A DNA stretch of 10,391 nucleotides from Pseudomonadota bacterium (GCA_023391815.1 JAEWAF010000024.1:1-10391), one strand, 5' to 3'; positions 1 through 6,910 are shown, counted from the stretch's first letter. Program-made: numbers and translations. Notes: generated by a model from the letters alone, not told the origin.

Positions 1-12
1 CCGACCGTTCTC

Positions 13-414
13 TCAAAGATAACCGGTGATCGCCGGCGCCTGGGGCCAGTTGTCGTTCCTGCCGTCGACGTAAACGACCGGCGCCGCCGCCAGTTCTTCG
101 GGGGTGGCGTTTTCCAGGCAGCCCAGATTCACGCCATAGACCCGCTGGCCGTCGGGCGTGTTGCCGATGCCGAACGAGCGCACGCCGCAATGTTTGCAGA
201 AGTAATGTTCGTTCCGTCGGGTGTTGAACAAATACCGGGTCTGCTCGGCCTCGCCGGCCAGCAGACGAAACTGCTCGGGCATCACGATCGCCGGCCAGAA
301 CCGGTTGCGCGCGCAGATCGAGCAATTACAGCGATAAGTCGGCTGCGTGAGATCGATGTCCGCCTCGAACCGTACCGCGCCGCAGTGGCAACTGCCTGAA
401 TAGGTTTTGAGCAT
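13..414 (-). CDS. GFA-family (glutathione-dependent formaldehyde-activating-like) zinc protein
   Basis: This 133-residue protein fits the GFA/CENP-V fold, whose members bind zinc through cysteine clusters. The founding member speeds S-hydroxymethylglutathione formation, but most relatives have no known substrate, so no reaction is assigned. The cysteine pattern is complete: C9-H-C11-G near the start, C29-x-C31-x-x-C34, then C73-x-x-C76-G. There is no signal peptide or membrane segment, so it should be cytoplasmic. The frame stays open upstream to base 594, but family similarity begins at the ATG at 412-414 (MLKTYSGSCHCG), and the upstream part would run into the DUF1203 gene. No clear Shine-Dalgarno is seen. 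It lies 103 bp downstream of the DUF1203 gene on the same strand and may be co-transcribed. The family is confident; the function is not. Confidence 0.88.
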   Translation of the reverse strand: MLKTYSGSCHCGAVRFEADIDLTQPTYRCNCSICARNRFWPAIVMPEQFRLLAGEAEQTRYLFNTRRNEHYFCKHCGVRSFGIGNTPDGQRVYGVNLGCLENATPEELAAAPVVYVDGRNDNWPQAPAITGYL

Positions 415-442
415 GCCGCCGACGATATCACGCCTAGGAACT

Positions 443-503
443 CGCTGATCGATTCGCAAATTCCAGCGGGTCGGCTTTGCTTGAGGGGGCATTTCGATCA
501 GCG
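443..503. repeat. Inverted repeat with 10-bp perfect arms upstream of the GFA gene
   Basis: CGCTGATCGA at 443-452 is the exact reverse complement of TCGATCAGCG at 494-503, with 41 bases between. It lies in the 103-bp gap between DUF1203 and the GFA gene, ending 29 bp before the GFA start. It could be paired operator half-sites or the stem of a leader-RNA hairpin. Chance is not excluded. Confidence 0.4.
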
Positions 504-517
504 GCGCTTTGCCGAGG

Positions 518-1009
518 TCAGGGGAGTCGAACGACTGGAGCATCCGTACGATCGACGCGAGCCGCGTAGCACCCCCACTTCGCATTGTGAACATGAAGGA
601 ACGCGATCGCGGGATTGCTGAACATTTGCTCGATGAGGTTTTCGATGGCCGTGCCAGGCACCACGTCCGCGGCTTTCATCATTCCTTGCGCATCGAAAGC
701 ACGCAGCGATAGCAGGCGAGGGCGCATCTGCTGAGGAACTTCATCGACCGCGAGCTGAGCTTCGGTCGCCGACTCGCGGACGTAAATCGCGTGACGCGAG
801 CGATACGGAGTCGCGACGGGGAGGTGCTCGTAGTTCAAGAGAATCAGCTTCTCGCCGACCTCGGCGTCTTTCAGGCTGACGCGGCAAGGAAAGCCGGGCC
901 GTTCATCGGCGATCACACGGATCGCGCCCTGACGCGCCAACGCTTCATCCGACATTGCGAACAAGGCAGAGAACTGGCTGAGCGGCAGCCCGGTGATTTG
1001 AAAGCTCAT
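518..1009 (-). CDS. DUF1203 family protein, unknown function
   Basis: This is a 163-residue cytoplasmic protein with no signal peptide or membrane segment. I recognise it as DUF1203 from two characteristic blocks: PCRVSLKDAEVGEKLILLNY at about 41-60 followed by PYRSRHAIYVRE at 68-79, and FLHVHNAKWGCYAARVDR at 137-154. The family has no established function that I can name. The start chosen is the ATG at 1007-1009 because AGGAG (1016-1020) sits six bases upstream; the frame stays open to 1096 but without such support. It is the likely first gene of a minus-strand unit with the GFA gene and is divergent from the EamA permease across a 113-bp region. The tryptophan in NAKWGCY stands where, from memory, relatives usually have proline. 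Confidence 0.85.
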   Translation of the reverse strand: MSFQITGLPLSQFSALFAMSDEALARQGAIRVIADERPGFPCRVSLKDAEVGEKLILLNYEHLPVATPYRSRHAIYVRESATEAQLAVDEVPQQMRPRLLSLRAFDAQGMMKAADVVPGTAIENLIEQMFSNPAIAFLHVHNAKWGCYAARVDRTDAPVVRLP

Positions 1010-1015
1010 GGTCGG

Positions 1016-1020
1016 CTCCT
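1016..1020 (-). promoter_or_regulatory. Shine-Dalgarno AGGAG for DUF1203
   Basis: AGGAG on the minus strand, six bases before the ATG at 1009. It decides between this start and the longer open frame that reaches 1096. Confidence 0.75.
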
Positions 1021-1098
1021 GAAGGGGCGAATCGATGCTCGCTACCTTGCCCCGTGCACCGGCGGGCGACACTCCGCTTCTTGCACCCGTTTCCACAG

Positions 1099-1122
1099 GG
1101 GTCGCTGTTAAAATCGCGACCC
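1099..1122 (+). promoter_or_regulatory. Inverted repeat enclosing a -10-like box, abutting the EamA start codon
   Basis: GGGTCGC (1099-1105) and GCGACCC (1116-1122) are perfect inverted arms around ten bases that include TAAAAT (1109-1114), a 5/6 match to the sigma70 -10 hexamer. The right arm ends directly before the ATG at 1123. If TAAAAT is the -10, transcription would start at about 1120-1123 and the mRNA would be nearly leaderless, which agrees with the absence of a Shine-Dalgarno. No good -35 at normal spacing was found. The arms would suit an operator over the promoter. Confidence 0.4.
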
Positions 1123-1983
1123 ATGCACCCTCTCGCGATCGCGGCCGTCCTGCTGGCGGCGTTTACTCACGCCACCTGGAATCTCGCCGCCAAGCGCGCG
1201 TCGGGCTCGCGGCACTTCGTTTGGTTGTATTCGCTGGGCTCGGTGATTCTGTACGCGCCAGCGGTGCTATGGGTTCTCATATCGACACGGCCGCAACTTG
1301 AAACCGCACACTGGCTGGCGCTGCTGATGACCGGCGTTCTGCATATGGGTTATTCGCTGACGTTGCAGGCGGGGTATCGGGTTTCCGATTTGTCGCTGGT
1401 ATATCCGCTCGCCCGTGGCACCGGCCCGCTGCTGTCATTTCTCGCGGCGACATTCATCCTGCACGAGCCTGCAAATGTGTACTCGGTGCTGGGCGTGCTG
1501 TTGATCGTAGGCGGCATCCTGATGGTGTCCGGGCTTGCCAATGAAGCTCACAAGGCGCCGCGGGCCGGCATCGCGCTGGGCATGCTCACCGGGGTGTTCA
1601 TCGCCGGCTACACGATCAATGACGGCTGGGCTGTGAAGACGTTGATGCTGTCGCCGTTCCTGATCGATTTCACCGGCAATCTGTTGCGGCTCGGCGTGCT
1701 CGCGCCGATCGCACTGAAGGATCCGCCGGCGCTGTTGGCTGAATGGCGGATGTATCGAAGCCCGATTCTGATCGTCGCCGTGCTCGGGCCGCTCGGTTAC
1801 ATCCTGGTGTTGTACGCGATGAAACATGCACCCATCGGTCACGTTGCGCCGATGCGCGAGTTGGCGACGCTGATCGGAACGTACTTCGGCGCTCGTCTGC
1901 TGAAGGAACAAGTGACGCCGATACGATTGACGGGAGCCGCGCTCATCGTGATCGGCGTCATTGCTCTCGCGGTCACTGGCTAG
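1123..1983 (+). CDS. EamA/DMT-family permease
   Basis: This 286-residue inner-membrane protein belongs to the drug/metabolite transporter superfamily. These carriers typically have ten transmembrane helices built from two EamA repeats and move small metabolites. The first repeat runs from about residue 1 to 140 and ends in the typical YPLARGTGPLLSFLAATFIL stretch followed by a HEP motif; the second covers about 150-285 and has the matching APMRELATLIGTYFGARLL block followed by KEQ. Hydrophobic segments fill nearly the whole length. The ATG at 1123 is chosen because hydrophobic EamA sequence begins there; the 23 residues possible upstream are Arg-rich and unlike the family. No Shine-Dalgarno is present. 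It is divergent from DUF1203, and its 3' end overlaps the opposing MFS gene by 11 bp. The substrate cannot be inferred. Confidence 0.9.
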   Translation: MHPLAIAAVLLAAFTHATWNLAAKRASGSRHFVWLYSLGSVILYAPAVLWVLISTRPQLETAHWLALLMTGVLHMGYSLTLQAGYRVSDLSLVYPLARGTGPLLSFLAATFILHEPANVYSVLGVLLIVGGILMVSGLANEAHKAPRAGIALGMLTGVFIAGYTINDGWAVKTLMLSPFLIDFTGNLLRLGVLAPIALKDPPALLAEWRMYRSPILIVAVLGPLGYILVLYAMKHAPIGHVAPMRELATLIGTYFGARLLKEQVTPIRLTGAALIVIGVIALAVTG

Positions 1984-3145
1984 GGCACGCCGCCGTCGCA
2001 ACCCGCGACGCGCGCAGTCCTTTGAGTGCCAATGCCGCCGCCAGCAGTGGCAGCAACGCCGCGATCCAGGGCAGCGCAGGCAGTCCGGGCCCATGATCGA
2101 TCACCGTGCCGCCCAGCCAGGCGCCGAGGGCGTTGCCCAGATTGAATGCGCCGATGTTGAAGCTGGAGGCCAGGCTTTGACCGGCGCCGTTGGATTTTTC
2201 CAGCACCCACATTTGCAGCGGCGGGACCGTCGCGAAGGACGCCGCGCCGAGCAACCCGACGAAGATCACCATGGCGATGCCGTTATGAACGGCGAACGTC
2301 ATCAGGCCCAGCACCGCAGCCAGCGCGAGCAGCGAGCCGATGAGCGTCGTTTCCAGATATCGATCCGCCAGCTTGCCGCCAACGATGTTGCCGACCACCA
2401 GTCCGCCGCCGAAGATGAGCAGCACCAGGGACACGGCCCCCTCGCTGACCTTCGTCAGCTGAGTCAGCATCGGCGCGATGTAGGTGAACACGACGAACAT
2501 GCCGCCGAAGCCGAACACTGTCGTCAACAGCGCGAGCACCACCGGCCCACGAGCGAGTGCGCGCAGATCGCTGCGCCAGTCGCCTTCTTCGATTTGTCCG
2601 GCATCTCGCGGCACGAGTAGCGCGATGACGGCCAGAGCAAAAGCGCCGATTCCGACCACGGCCCAGAAGGTCGCGCGCCATCCTGCCAACTGTCCGAGCC
2701 AGGTGCCGAACGGAACTCCGAGCACTGTCGCGATCGTCAGGCCAGTGAACATGATGGCGATGGCCGACGCACGCTGTTGAGGGGCGACCAGCTGTGTCGC
2801 GACCACCGAGCCGACGCCGAAAAACGTGCCATGCGCGAACGCGGTCAACACACGGGCCGCCAACAACCCGAAATAGCTGGGCGCGACGGCACAAGCCAGG
2901 TTGCCGATCGTGAAGATCGCCATCAAGGCGAGCAGCGTCGCTTTGCGCGGCCAGCGCGCCGTCACCACGGTCATGATCGGTGCGCCCAGCATCACCCCAA
3001 GCGCATATCCCGAAATCAACATGCCGGCGGCCGAGATGGATACGTTGAGATCGCCGCTGACTTCCAGCAGCAGGCCCATGATCACGAATTCGGTGACGCC
3101 GATTCCGAAGGCGCCGACCGCCAGCGCATACAAGGCGAGAGGCAT
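1973..3145 (-). CDS. MFS efflux permease, DHA1 / AraJ-YdhP type
   Basis: This 390-residue, 12-TM major facilitator of the inner membrane is expected to be a proton-driven exporter. Family marks are clear: GVTEFVIMGLL at 16-26, the GYALGVMLGAP...RWPRK region at 46-68 (motif A equivalent between TM2 and TM3), LTAFAHGTFFG at 100-110, and GVPFGTWLGQLAGWR at 143-157 (motif C-like, antiporter side). The AraJ/YdhP group contains sugar and drug exporters; the substrate here is unknown. The start is the ATG at 3143-3145, immediately before the conserved first helix; no strong Shine-Dalgarno is seen. It is divergent from a LysR regulator with a T-N11-A box between them, so it is the probable target of that regulator. 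Its 3' end overlaps the EamA gene in the opposite direction. Confidence 0.92.
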   Translation of the reverse strand: MPLALYALAVGAFGIGVTEFVIMGLLLEVSGDLNVSISAAGMLISGYALGVMLGAPIMTVVTARWPRKATLLALMAIFTIGNLACAVAPSYFGLLAARVLTAFAHGTFFGVGSVVATQLVAPQQRASAIAIMFTGLTIATVLGVPFGTWLGQLAGWRATFWAVVGIGAFALAVIALLVPRDAGQIEEGDWRSDLRALARGPVVLALLTTVFGFGGMFVVFTYIAPMLTQLTKVSEGAVSLVLLIFGGGLVVGNIVGGKLADRYLETTLIGSLLALAAVLGLMTFAVHNGIAMVIFVGLLGAASFATVPPLQMWVLEKSNGAGQSLASSFNIGAFNLGNALGAWLGGTVIDHGPGLPALPWIAALLPLLAAALALKGLRASRVATAACPSQ

Positions 3146-3206
3146 GATCGATCCCGAGAAGTTGAGGTCGAGTCATGATGCGGGCCGGATCGATTGCTGA
3201 TAAGAA

Positions 3207-3218
3207 TGTGCGCGCACA
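3207..3218. promoter_or_regulatory. Perfect 12-bp palindrome TGTGCGCGCACA in the divergent region
   Basis: A self-complementary 12-mer lies 39 bp before the LysR start and 61 bp before the permease start. It is a plausible second regulator site, either for this LysR protein or for another factor. There is no direct evidence of binding. Confidence 0.4.
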
Positions 3219-3230
3219 CGATCGTCGTGC

Positions 3231-3245
3231 ATTCGATGAACGAAT
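3231..3245. promoter_or_regulatory. Candidate LysR-type operator (T-N11-A box)
   Basis: ATTCG-N5-CGAAT is a perfect inverted repeat that holds T(3232)-N11-A(3244), the general LysR-type recognition pattern. It ends 12 bp before the regulator's ATG, just upstream of its Shine-Dalgarno, which suits autorepression. From there the regulator could also act on the divergent permease promoter. The assignment rests on pattern and position only. Confidence 0.5.
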
Positions 3246-3246
3246 C

Positions 3247-3251
3247 GGGAG
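3247..3251 (+). promoter_or_regulatory. Shine-Dalgarno GGGAG for the LysR regulator
   Basis: GGGAG lies six bases before the ATG at 3258 and supports that start. Confidence 0.7.
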
Positions 3252-3257
3252 CGCTCC

Positions 3258-4154
3258 ATGGACAACCGGACCGGCGAAATCGAGGCTTTTTTGCGCAGTG
3301 TCGAGGGTGGCAGCTTCGCGGCGGCGGCCAAGACCTTGCGCCAGACGCCTTCAGCAGTGAGCCGCAGTGTCGCGCGGCTCGAAAGCCGGCTTGGCGTGCG
3401 ATTGCTCACGCGCACGACGCGTTCGCTCTCGGTGACGCCGGAAGGTGAGAAGTTCCGGCTACAGGCGCAGAAGCTGCTGATGGATCTGGACGAGCTGGAG
3501 CGCTCGTTCACCACCGACAAGAGCGAGCCGCGCGGACGATTGCGGGTGAGTGCGTCGACACCTTTCGGCCTGCATCGATTGTTGCCGGCGCTGCCCGAAT
3601 TTTTACGGCGCTATCCGAAGATCACAGTGGATTTATCGCTGACGGATGCGTTGGTGGATCTGGTCGGCGAGCGCACGGATGTCGCGATTCGGCACGGCGC
3701 GCTGAGAGATTCATCGCTGCGGGCACGCAAGCTGGGAAGCAGTCGCTGGCTCGTGGTCGCTTCGCCCGAATATTTACAACGTCACGGCACGCCGCAAACC
3801 CCGGCGGACCTCGAAGGGCACAATTGTTTGAACTTCAATTACCGCCGCTCGATCGAGGGCTGGACCTTCCGGACCGGGACCCGCAGCAAACAATTTCATG
3901 TCGGCGGCAATTTCCTGGCGAACTCGGGCGAGTCGTTGCGGCTGATGTGCGTGGGTGGCGCCGGGGTCGCGAGGCTGGCGGATTTTCTGGTGGGCGCGGA
4001 TGTGCAGGCGGGACGGCTGGTACCGCTCCTTCAGGATTACATCAAGGCGGATAGCGAAGACATCCATGCGCTGTATATCGGGCATGTGAGATTGGCGGCG
4101 CGCGTTCGGGTGTTCATGGATTTCCTGGTGGAGAGAGTGTCGATCCCGGACTGA
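3258..4154 (+). CDS. LysR-family transcriptional regulator
   Basis: At 298 residues this has the usual LysR length and layout. The winged helix-turn-helix occupies about 6-65: EAFLRSVEGGSFAAAAKTL, then TPSAVSRSVARLESRLGVRL as recognition helix and linker, then RTTRSLSVTPEG as the wing. A linker helix at about 68-88 leads to the periplasmic-binding-protein-like effector domain, about 93-293. Sequence such as DVAIRHGALRDSSLRARKLG is typical of the subgroup close to DsdC/AaeR-type and MFS-linked regulators. It should act as a cytoplasmic tetramer whose DNA binding changes with a small-molecule ligand. A GGGAG ribosome site supports the ATG. It is divergent from the AraJ-type permease, so regulation of that exporter and of itself is the natural inference. 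The ligand is unknown. Confidence 0.95.
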   Translation: MDNRTGEIEAFLRSVEGGSFAAAAKTLRQTPSAVSRSVARLESRLGVRLLTRTTRSLSVTPEGEKFRLQAQKLLMDLDELERSFTTDKSEPRGRLRVSASTPFGLHRLLPALPEFLRRYPKITVDLSLTDALVDLVGERTDVAIRHGALRDSSLRARKLGSSRWLVVASPEYLQRHGTPQTPADLEGHNCLNFNYRRSIEGWTFRTGTRSKQFHVGGNFLANSGESLRLMCVGGAGVARLADFLVGADVQAGRLVPLLQDYIKADSEDIHALYIGHVRLAARVRVFMDFLVERVSIPD

Positions 4155-4158
4155 GCTT

Positions 4159-4186
4159 GCGCAGCGCCCGCAGTGACTGGCTGCGC
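4159..4186. other. Hairpin in the LysR/ligase convergent gap
   Basis: GCGCAGC (4159-4165) pairs perfectly with GCTGCGC (4180-4186) around a 14-base loop in the 51-bp gap between two converging genes. Neither strand has a T-tract after the stem, so intrinsic termination is doubtful. Confidence 0.3.
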
Positions 4187-4205
4187 TCGATTCGAGGAAA
4201 ACCTT

Positions 4206-5300
4206 TCAGGAGCGGCTGACTTCGGCTGAGAAGATTCGCTCCAGCTCATAAGGTGTCGTGACTTCGAGCTGATCGTAACGGCAGTCCTGCGGTTGCTTGT
4301 CGGGTCGCCACCGCAGGAAGTGAGCTGCGTGTCGAAAGCGATCGCCTTGCATATGGTCATATTTCACTTCGCAGACGCGCTTGATCTTCAGCGGCTCCCA
4401 TGAAAGGTCCTTGCCGGCGCTCCAGCGACTCTGCGCGCCGGGCATGCGGCTCGATTCGGCTGCCGCGCCGGCCCATTCCCGCCACGGGTGATCTTTCATC
4501 GCGTTCTTGCGAAGCGGTGCCAGCTCTTCGACGAGCTTCTTGCGCATCGCCATCGTGAATGACGAGGTGACGCCGACGTGCTGGAGCACGTCGTTGTCGT
4601 CGTACAGGCCCAGCAGCAGCGAACCGACGGCGTCCTTACCGGTTTTGTACCAGCGGAACCCGGCCACCACGCACTCGGCAGTGCGTACATGCTTTACTTT
4701 GAACATCGCTCGCTTGCCTGGCTGGTACGTGCCGGATTCCGGTTTCGCAATCACACCATCCAGGCCGGCTCCTTCGAAGCGCGTGAGCCAGTCGACCGCG
4801 ATCGAGCGGTCGTGTGTGACTGGCGTGACGTGCACCGGCGCTTCAACGGAGCCGAGCAGCTTTTCGAGGGCGGCGCGCCGCACCGCCTGCTCTTGATCCA
4901 TGAGATTGCGTCCTGCAGCCGCCAGCAGGTCGAAAGCGATAAAGGAGGACGGCGTCTGTTTCGCCAGCTTCTGTACGCGCGATGCCGCCGGATGCAGACG
5001 CAGCTGAAGCGCGTCGAAGTCGAGTCCTTGCGCCGTTGCGATCACGATCTCCCCGTCAACGACGCAGTTTCGGGGCAAACGATCGAGGAGCACCTCGTGC
5101 AGTTCCGGAAAGTAGCGATCGAGCGGGCGCGAATCGCGGCTTTGTACATACACGTCGTTTTTGTCGCGGAATACGATGGCCCGAAATCCATCCCACTTGG
5201 GCTCGTACAGGAAAGCGCCGGTCGGCAGCTCGTCCGCAAGCTTGGCCAACATGGGTTCGATCGGTGGCTTCACCGCAAGCGCCGAAGAGTCGCGAACCAC
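4206..5300 (-). CDS. ATP-dependent DNA ligase, stand-alone LigC/LigD-ligase-domain type
   Basis: This 364-residue enzyme should seal nicks through a lysine-AMP intermediate. Numbering from the GTG start, the adenylation domain shows motif I EPKWDGFR with catalytic K35, SRDSRPLDRYFPEL (motif Ia region, about 54-67), VVDGEIV with E84 (III), FIAFDLL (120-126, IIIa), EGAGLDGVIAKP (176-187, IV) and FKVKHVR (200-206, V). A C-terminal OB domain follows and ends in RFRHAAHFLRWRPDK (about 321-335). This layout matches the single-function ligases related to bacterial end-joining LigD/LigC. No Ku, polymerase or phosphoesterase domain is attached or nearby. The frame opens at a TTG (5312), but the GTG at 5298-5300 has GGAG six bases upstream and is preferred. 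All core residues are intact, so activity is expected; the pathway role (end joining or repair accessory) is inference. Confidence 0.93.
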   Translation of the reverse strand: MVRDSSALAVKPPIEPMLAKLADELPTGAFLYEPKWDGFRAIVFRDKNDVYVQSRDSRPLDRYFPELHEVLLDRLPRNCVVDGEIVIATAQGLDFDALQLRLHPAASRVQKLAKQTPSSFIAFDLLAAAGRNLMDQEQAVRRAALEKLLGSVEAPVHVTPVTHDRSIAVDWLTRFEGAGLDGVIAKPESGTYQPGKRAMFKVKHVRTAECVVAGFRWYKTGKDAVGSLLLGLYDDNDVLQHVGVTSSFTMAMRKKLVEELAPLRKNAMKDHPWREWAGAAAESSRMPGAQSRWSAGKDLSWEPLKIKRVCEVKYDHMQGDRFRHAAHFLRWRPDKQPQDCRYDQLEVTTPYELERIFSAEVSRS

Positions 5301-5306
5301 ATCCAG

Positions 5307-5310
5307 CTCC
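5307..5310 (-). promoter_or_regulatory. Shine-Dalgarno GGAG that selects the ligase GTG start
   Basis: On the minus strand GGAG is followed by six bases and then GTG (5300-5298). The alternative TTG at 5312-5310 has no comparable site upstream and overlaps this one. Confidence 0.6.
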
Positions 5311-5494
5311 AATGACGATGACGCGGGGTCCCACTAACCCAGGTATCCCTGAGGGCCGGCTGGAGTTCCCGAATTCTGGAATTGTATGCACTCATGCCCG
5401 GCGTCGGCCGCGCGCGGGCCTACCTCTTTCTAAACCGTGGTGTCATGCCACAATGGGGTTTGCCATGGCCATGGCGAAATCGCATGAGGTCCCT

Positions 5495-6910
5495 GTGAAG
5501 TCCAGCTCGCTTCTGAAAAATCATATCGCCGCGCTCGTCGGCTGTGCCGCGATGAGCATTAGCTTCGGTGCCGCGGCGGCCGGTAAACCGGCGGTCGATC
5601 CGGCGTTACACGATCAGGCACTGGAAATTCTGCAGAAGTCGATCAGCTTCCGGACCGTGGATGGCGCGGGTCAGGTGCCCGCCTATGCCGAATACTTGAA
5701 GAGCGTGCTGGTCGAGGCCGGCTACGCGCCCGGCGATATCACCATCGAGCCGGTCGCGAATACGGCCACGCTGGTCGCCCGCTTCAAAGGCACGGACAGC
5801 AAGCTGAAACCGATCGTGGTCATCGGTCACATGGATGTGGTGGAGGCCAAGCGTGAGGACTGGAAGCGCGATCCGTTCACGCCCGTGGTCGAAAACGGCT
5901 ACGTATTCGGGCGCGGCTCGGCGGACAACAAGTTCGATGTTTCCATGATCACCGCCACGCTGGCGAGGCTGAAGCGTGAAGGCTGGAAGCCGAAGCGCGA
6001 CGTGATCCTCGCGCTGTCGGGCGACGAGGAAACGCAGATGGTCAGCACGCGCAAGCTCGCCGAGCAATTCAAGGGCGCCGAGCTCGCATTGAATGGCGAC
6101 GCTGGCGGCGGCTTGCTGTCCGAAGAGGGCAAGCCGGTTGTATACGGCGTGCAGGCGGGCGAGAAGACCTACGCGGACTTCAACCTCACCGTGACCAATC
6201 CCGGCGGACATTCCAGCCGTCCCGGCAAGGTCAACGCCATCAATCAGCTGGCCGCCGCGCTGGACCGCATCGCCAAGTATCAATTCCCGGTCATGCACAA
6301 CGAGCTCACCATGGCGTACTTCCGCGAGAGCCTGCCGAAGTTGTCCGGACCGATTGCGGATGCGATCAAGCGCTTCCTCGCGAACCCCGAGGACCAGCAG
6401 GCGATTGCGACGCTCTCCGACGACCCGAGCTACGTCGGTCAGCTGCGTACCACTTGCGTCGCCACGATGATCGAAGGCGGTCACGCCACCAATGCGCTCC
6501 CGCAGAAGGCGGTTGCCAACATCAATTGCCGCATCTTCCCGGGTACGCCGGTGGCGGAAGTGCAGAAGAAGCTGACCGAGATCGCGGCGGACCCGGAAGT
6601 GAAGGTTACGCAGGTGGGTACAGGCTCGGTCGCGAGCGACGCGTCGCCTTTGCGCAAGGATGTGATGGCAGCGGTGACCAAAGCGGTGCATGCCAATTAC
6701 CCCGGATTGTCGATCGTGCCGTCGATGTCGGCCGGCGCGACCGACAGCATGCATTTCCGGGCGCACGGCGTGCCGAGCTACGGCGTCTCTGGCCTGTTCA
6801 TGAAGGACTCGGATGAGTTCGCGCACGGTCTGGATGAGCGGGTGCCGGTGTCGTCCATCGACGGCGCCCTCGCCCATTGGAACAGCGTGCTGAAGGATCT
6901 CGCTCGCTGA
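5495..6910 (+). CDS. Exported M20-family metallopeptidase/hydrolase
   Basis: This zinc-dependent hydrolase has a signal peptide and is probably periplasmic. M20 enzymes cleave peptides or N-acyl bonds; the substrate is not identifiable. Numbering from the GTG start (471 residues), a basic N-terminus and hydrophobic stretch to about residue 29 end in AAAAG. The metal and catalytic set is complete: H112 and D114 in GHMDVV, D144 in RGSADNKFD, general base E178 and ligand E179 in GDEET, D202 in NGDAGG, and H444 in FAHGLDERV. The dimerisation lid lies at about 220-330. The RGSADNKF loop has Phe where many relatives have Gly. Possible starts are ATG 5453, 5465 and 5471 and GTG 5495. The GTG has GAGG five bases upstream and gives a compact signal peptide, so it is preferred with moderate confidence. 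The frame is open back to 4982, but that part is ligase antisense. Confidence 0.9.
   Translation: MKSSSLLKNHIAALVGCAAMSISFGAAAAGKPAVDPALHDQALEILQKSISFRTVDGAGQVPAYAEYLKSVLVEAGYAPGDITIEPVANTATLVARFKGTDSKLKPIVVIGHMDVVEAKREDWKRDPFTPVVENGYVFGRGSADNKFDVSMITATLARLKREGWKPKRDVILALSGDEETQMVSTRKLAEQFKGAELALNGDAGGGLLSEEGKPVVYGVQAGEKTYADFNLTVTNPGGHSSRPGKVNAINQLAAALDRIAKYQFPVMHNELTMAYFRESLPKLSGPIADAIKRFLANPEDQQAIATLSDDPSYVGQLRTTCVATMIEGGHATNALPQKAVANINCRIFPGTPVAEVQKKLTEIAADPEVKVTQVGTGSVASDASPLRKDVMAAVTKAVHANYPGLSIVPSMSAGATDSMHFRAHGVPSYGVSGLFMKDSDEFAHGLDERVPVSSIDGALAHWNSVLKDLAR

Noticed and set aside
415..594. N-terminal extension of the GFA protein
   Set aside because: The first 60 residues match nothing in the family and overlap the DUF1203 3' end.
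1010..1096. N-terminal extension of DUF1203
   Set aside because: The internal ATG has AGGAG at ideal spacing, and family similarity begins there.
2283..3176. 297-codon minus-strand frame inside the AraJ-type permease gene
   Set aside because: Arg/His-rich shadow in a different frame from a clear 12-TM transporter.
5381..5386. TACAAT on the minus strand as a ligase promoter -10
   Set aside because: The hexamer fits, but no -35 match exists at normal spacing in the 17-bp range, so it was not listed as a promoter.
4982..5452. Open frame extending the M20 gene upstream by about 157 residues
   Set aside because: The translated part is Arg/Pro-rich, antisense to the ligase, and lacks any family feature; a normal signal peptide begins after 5453.
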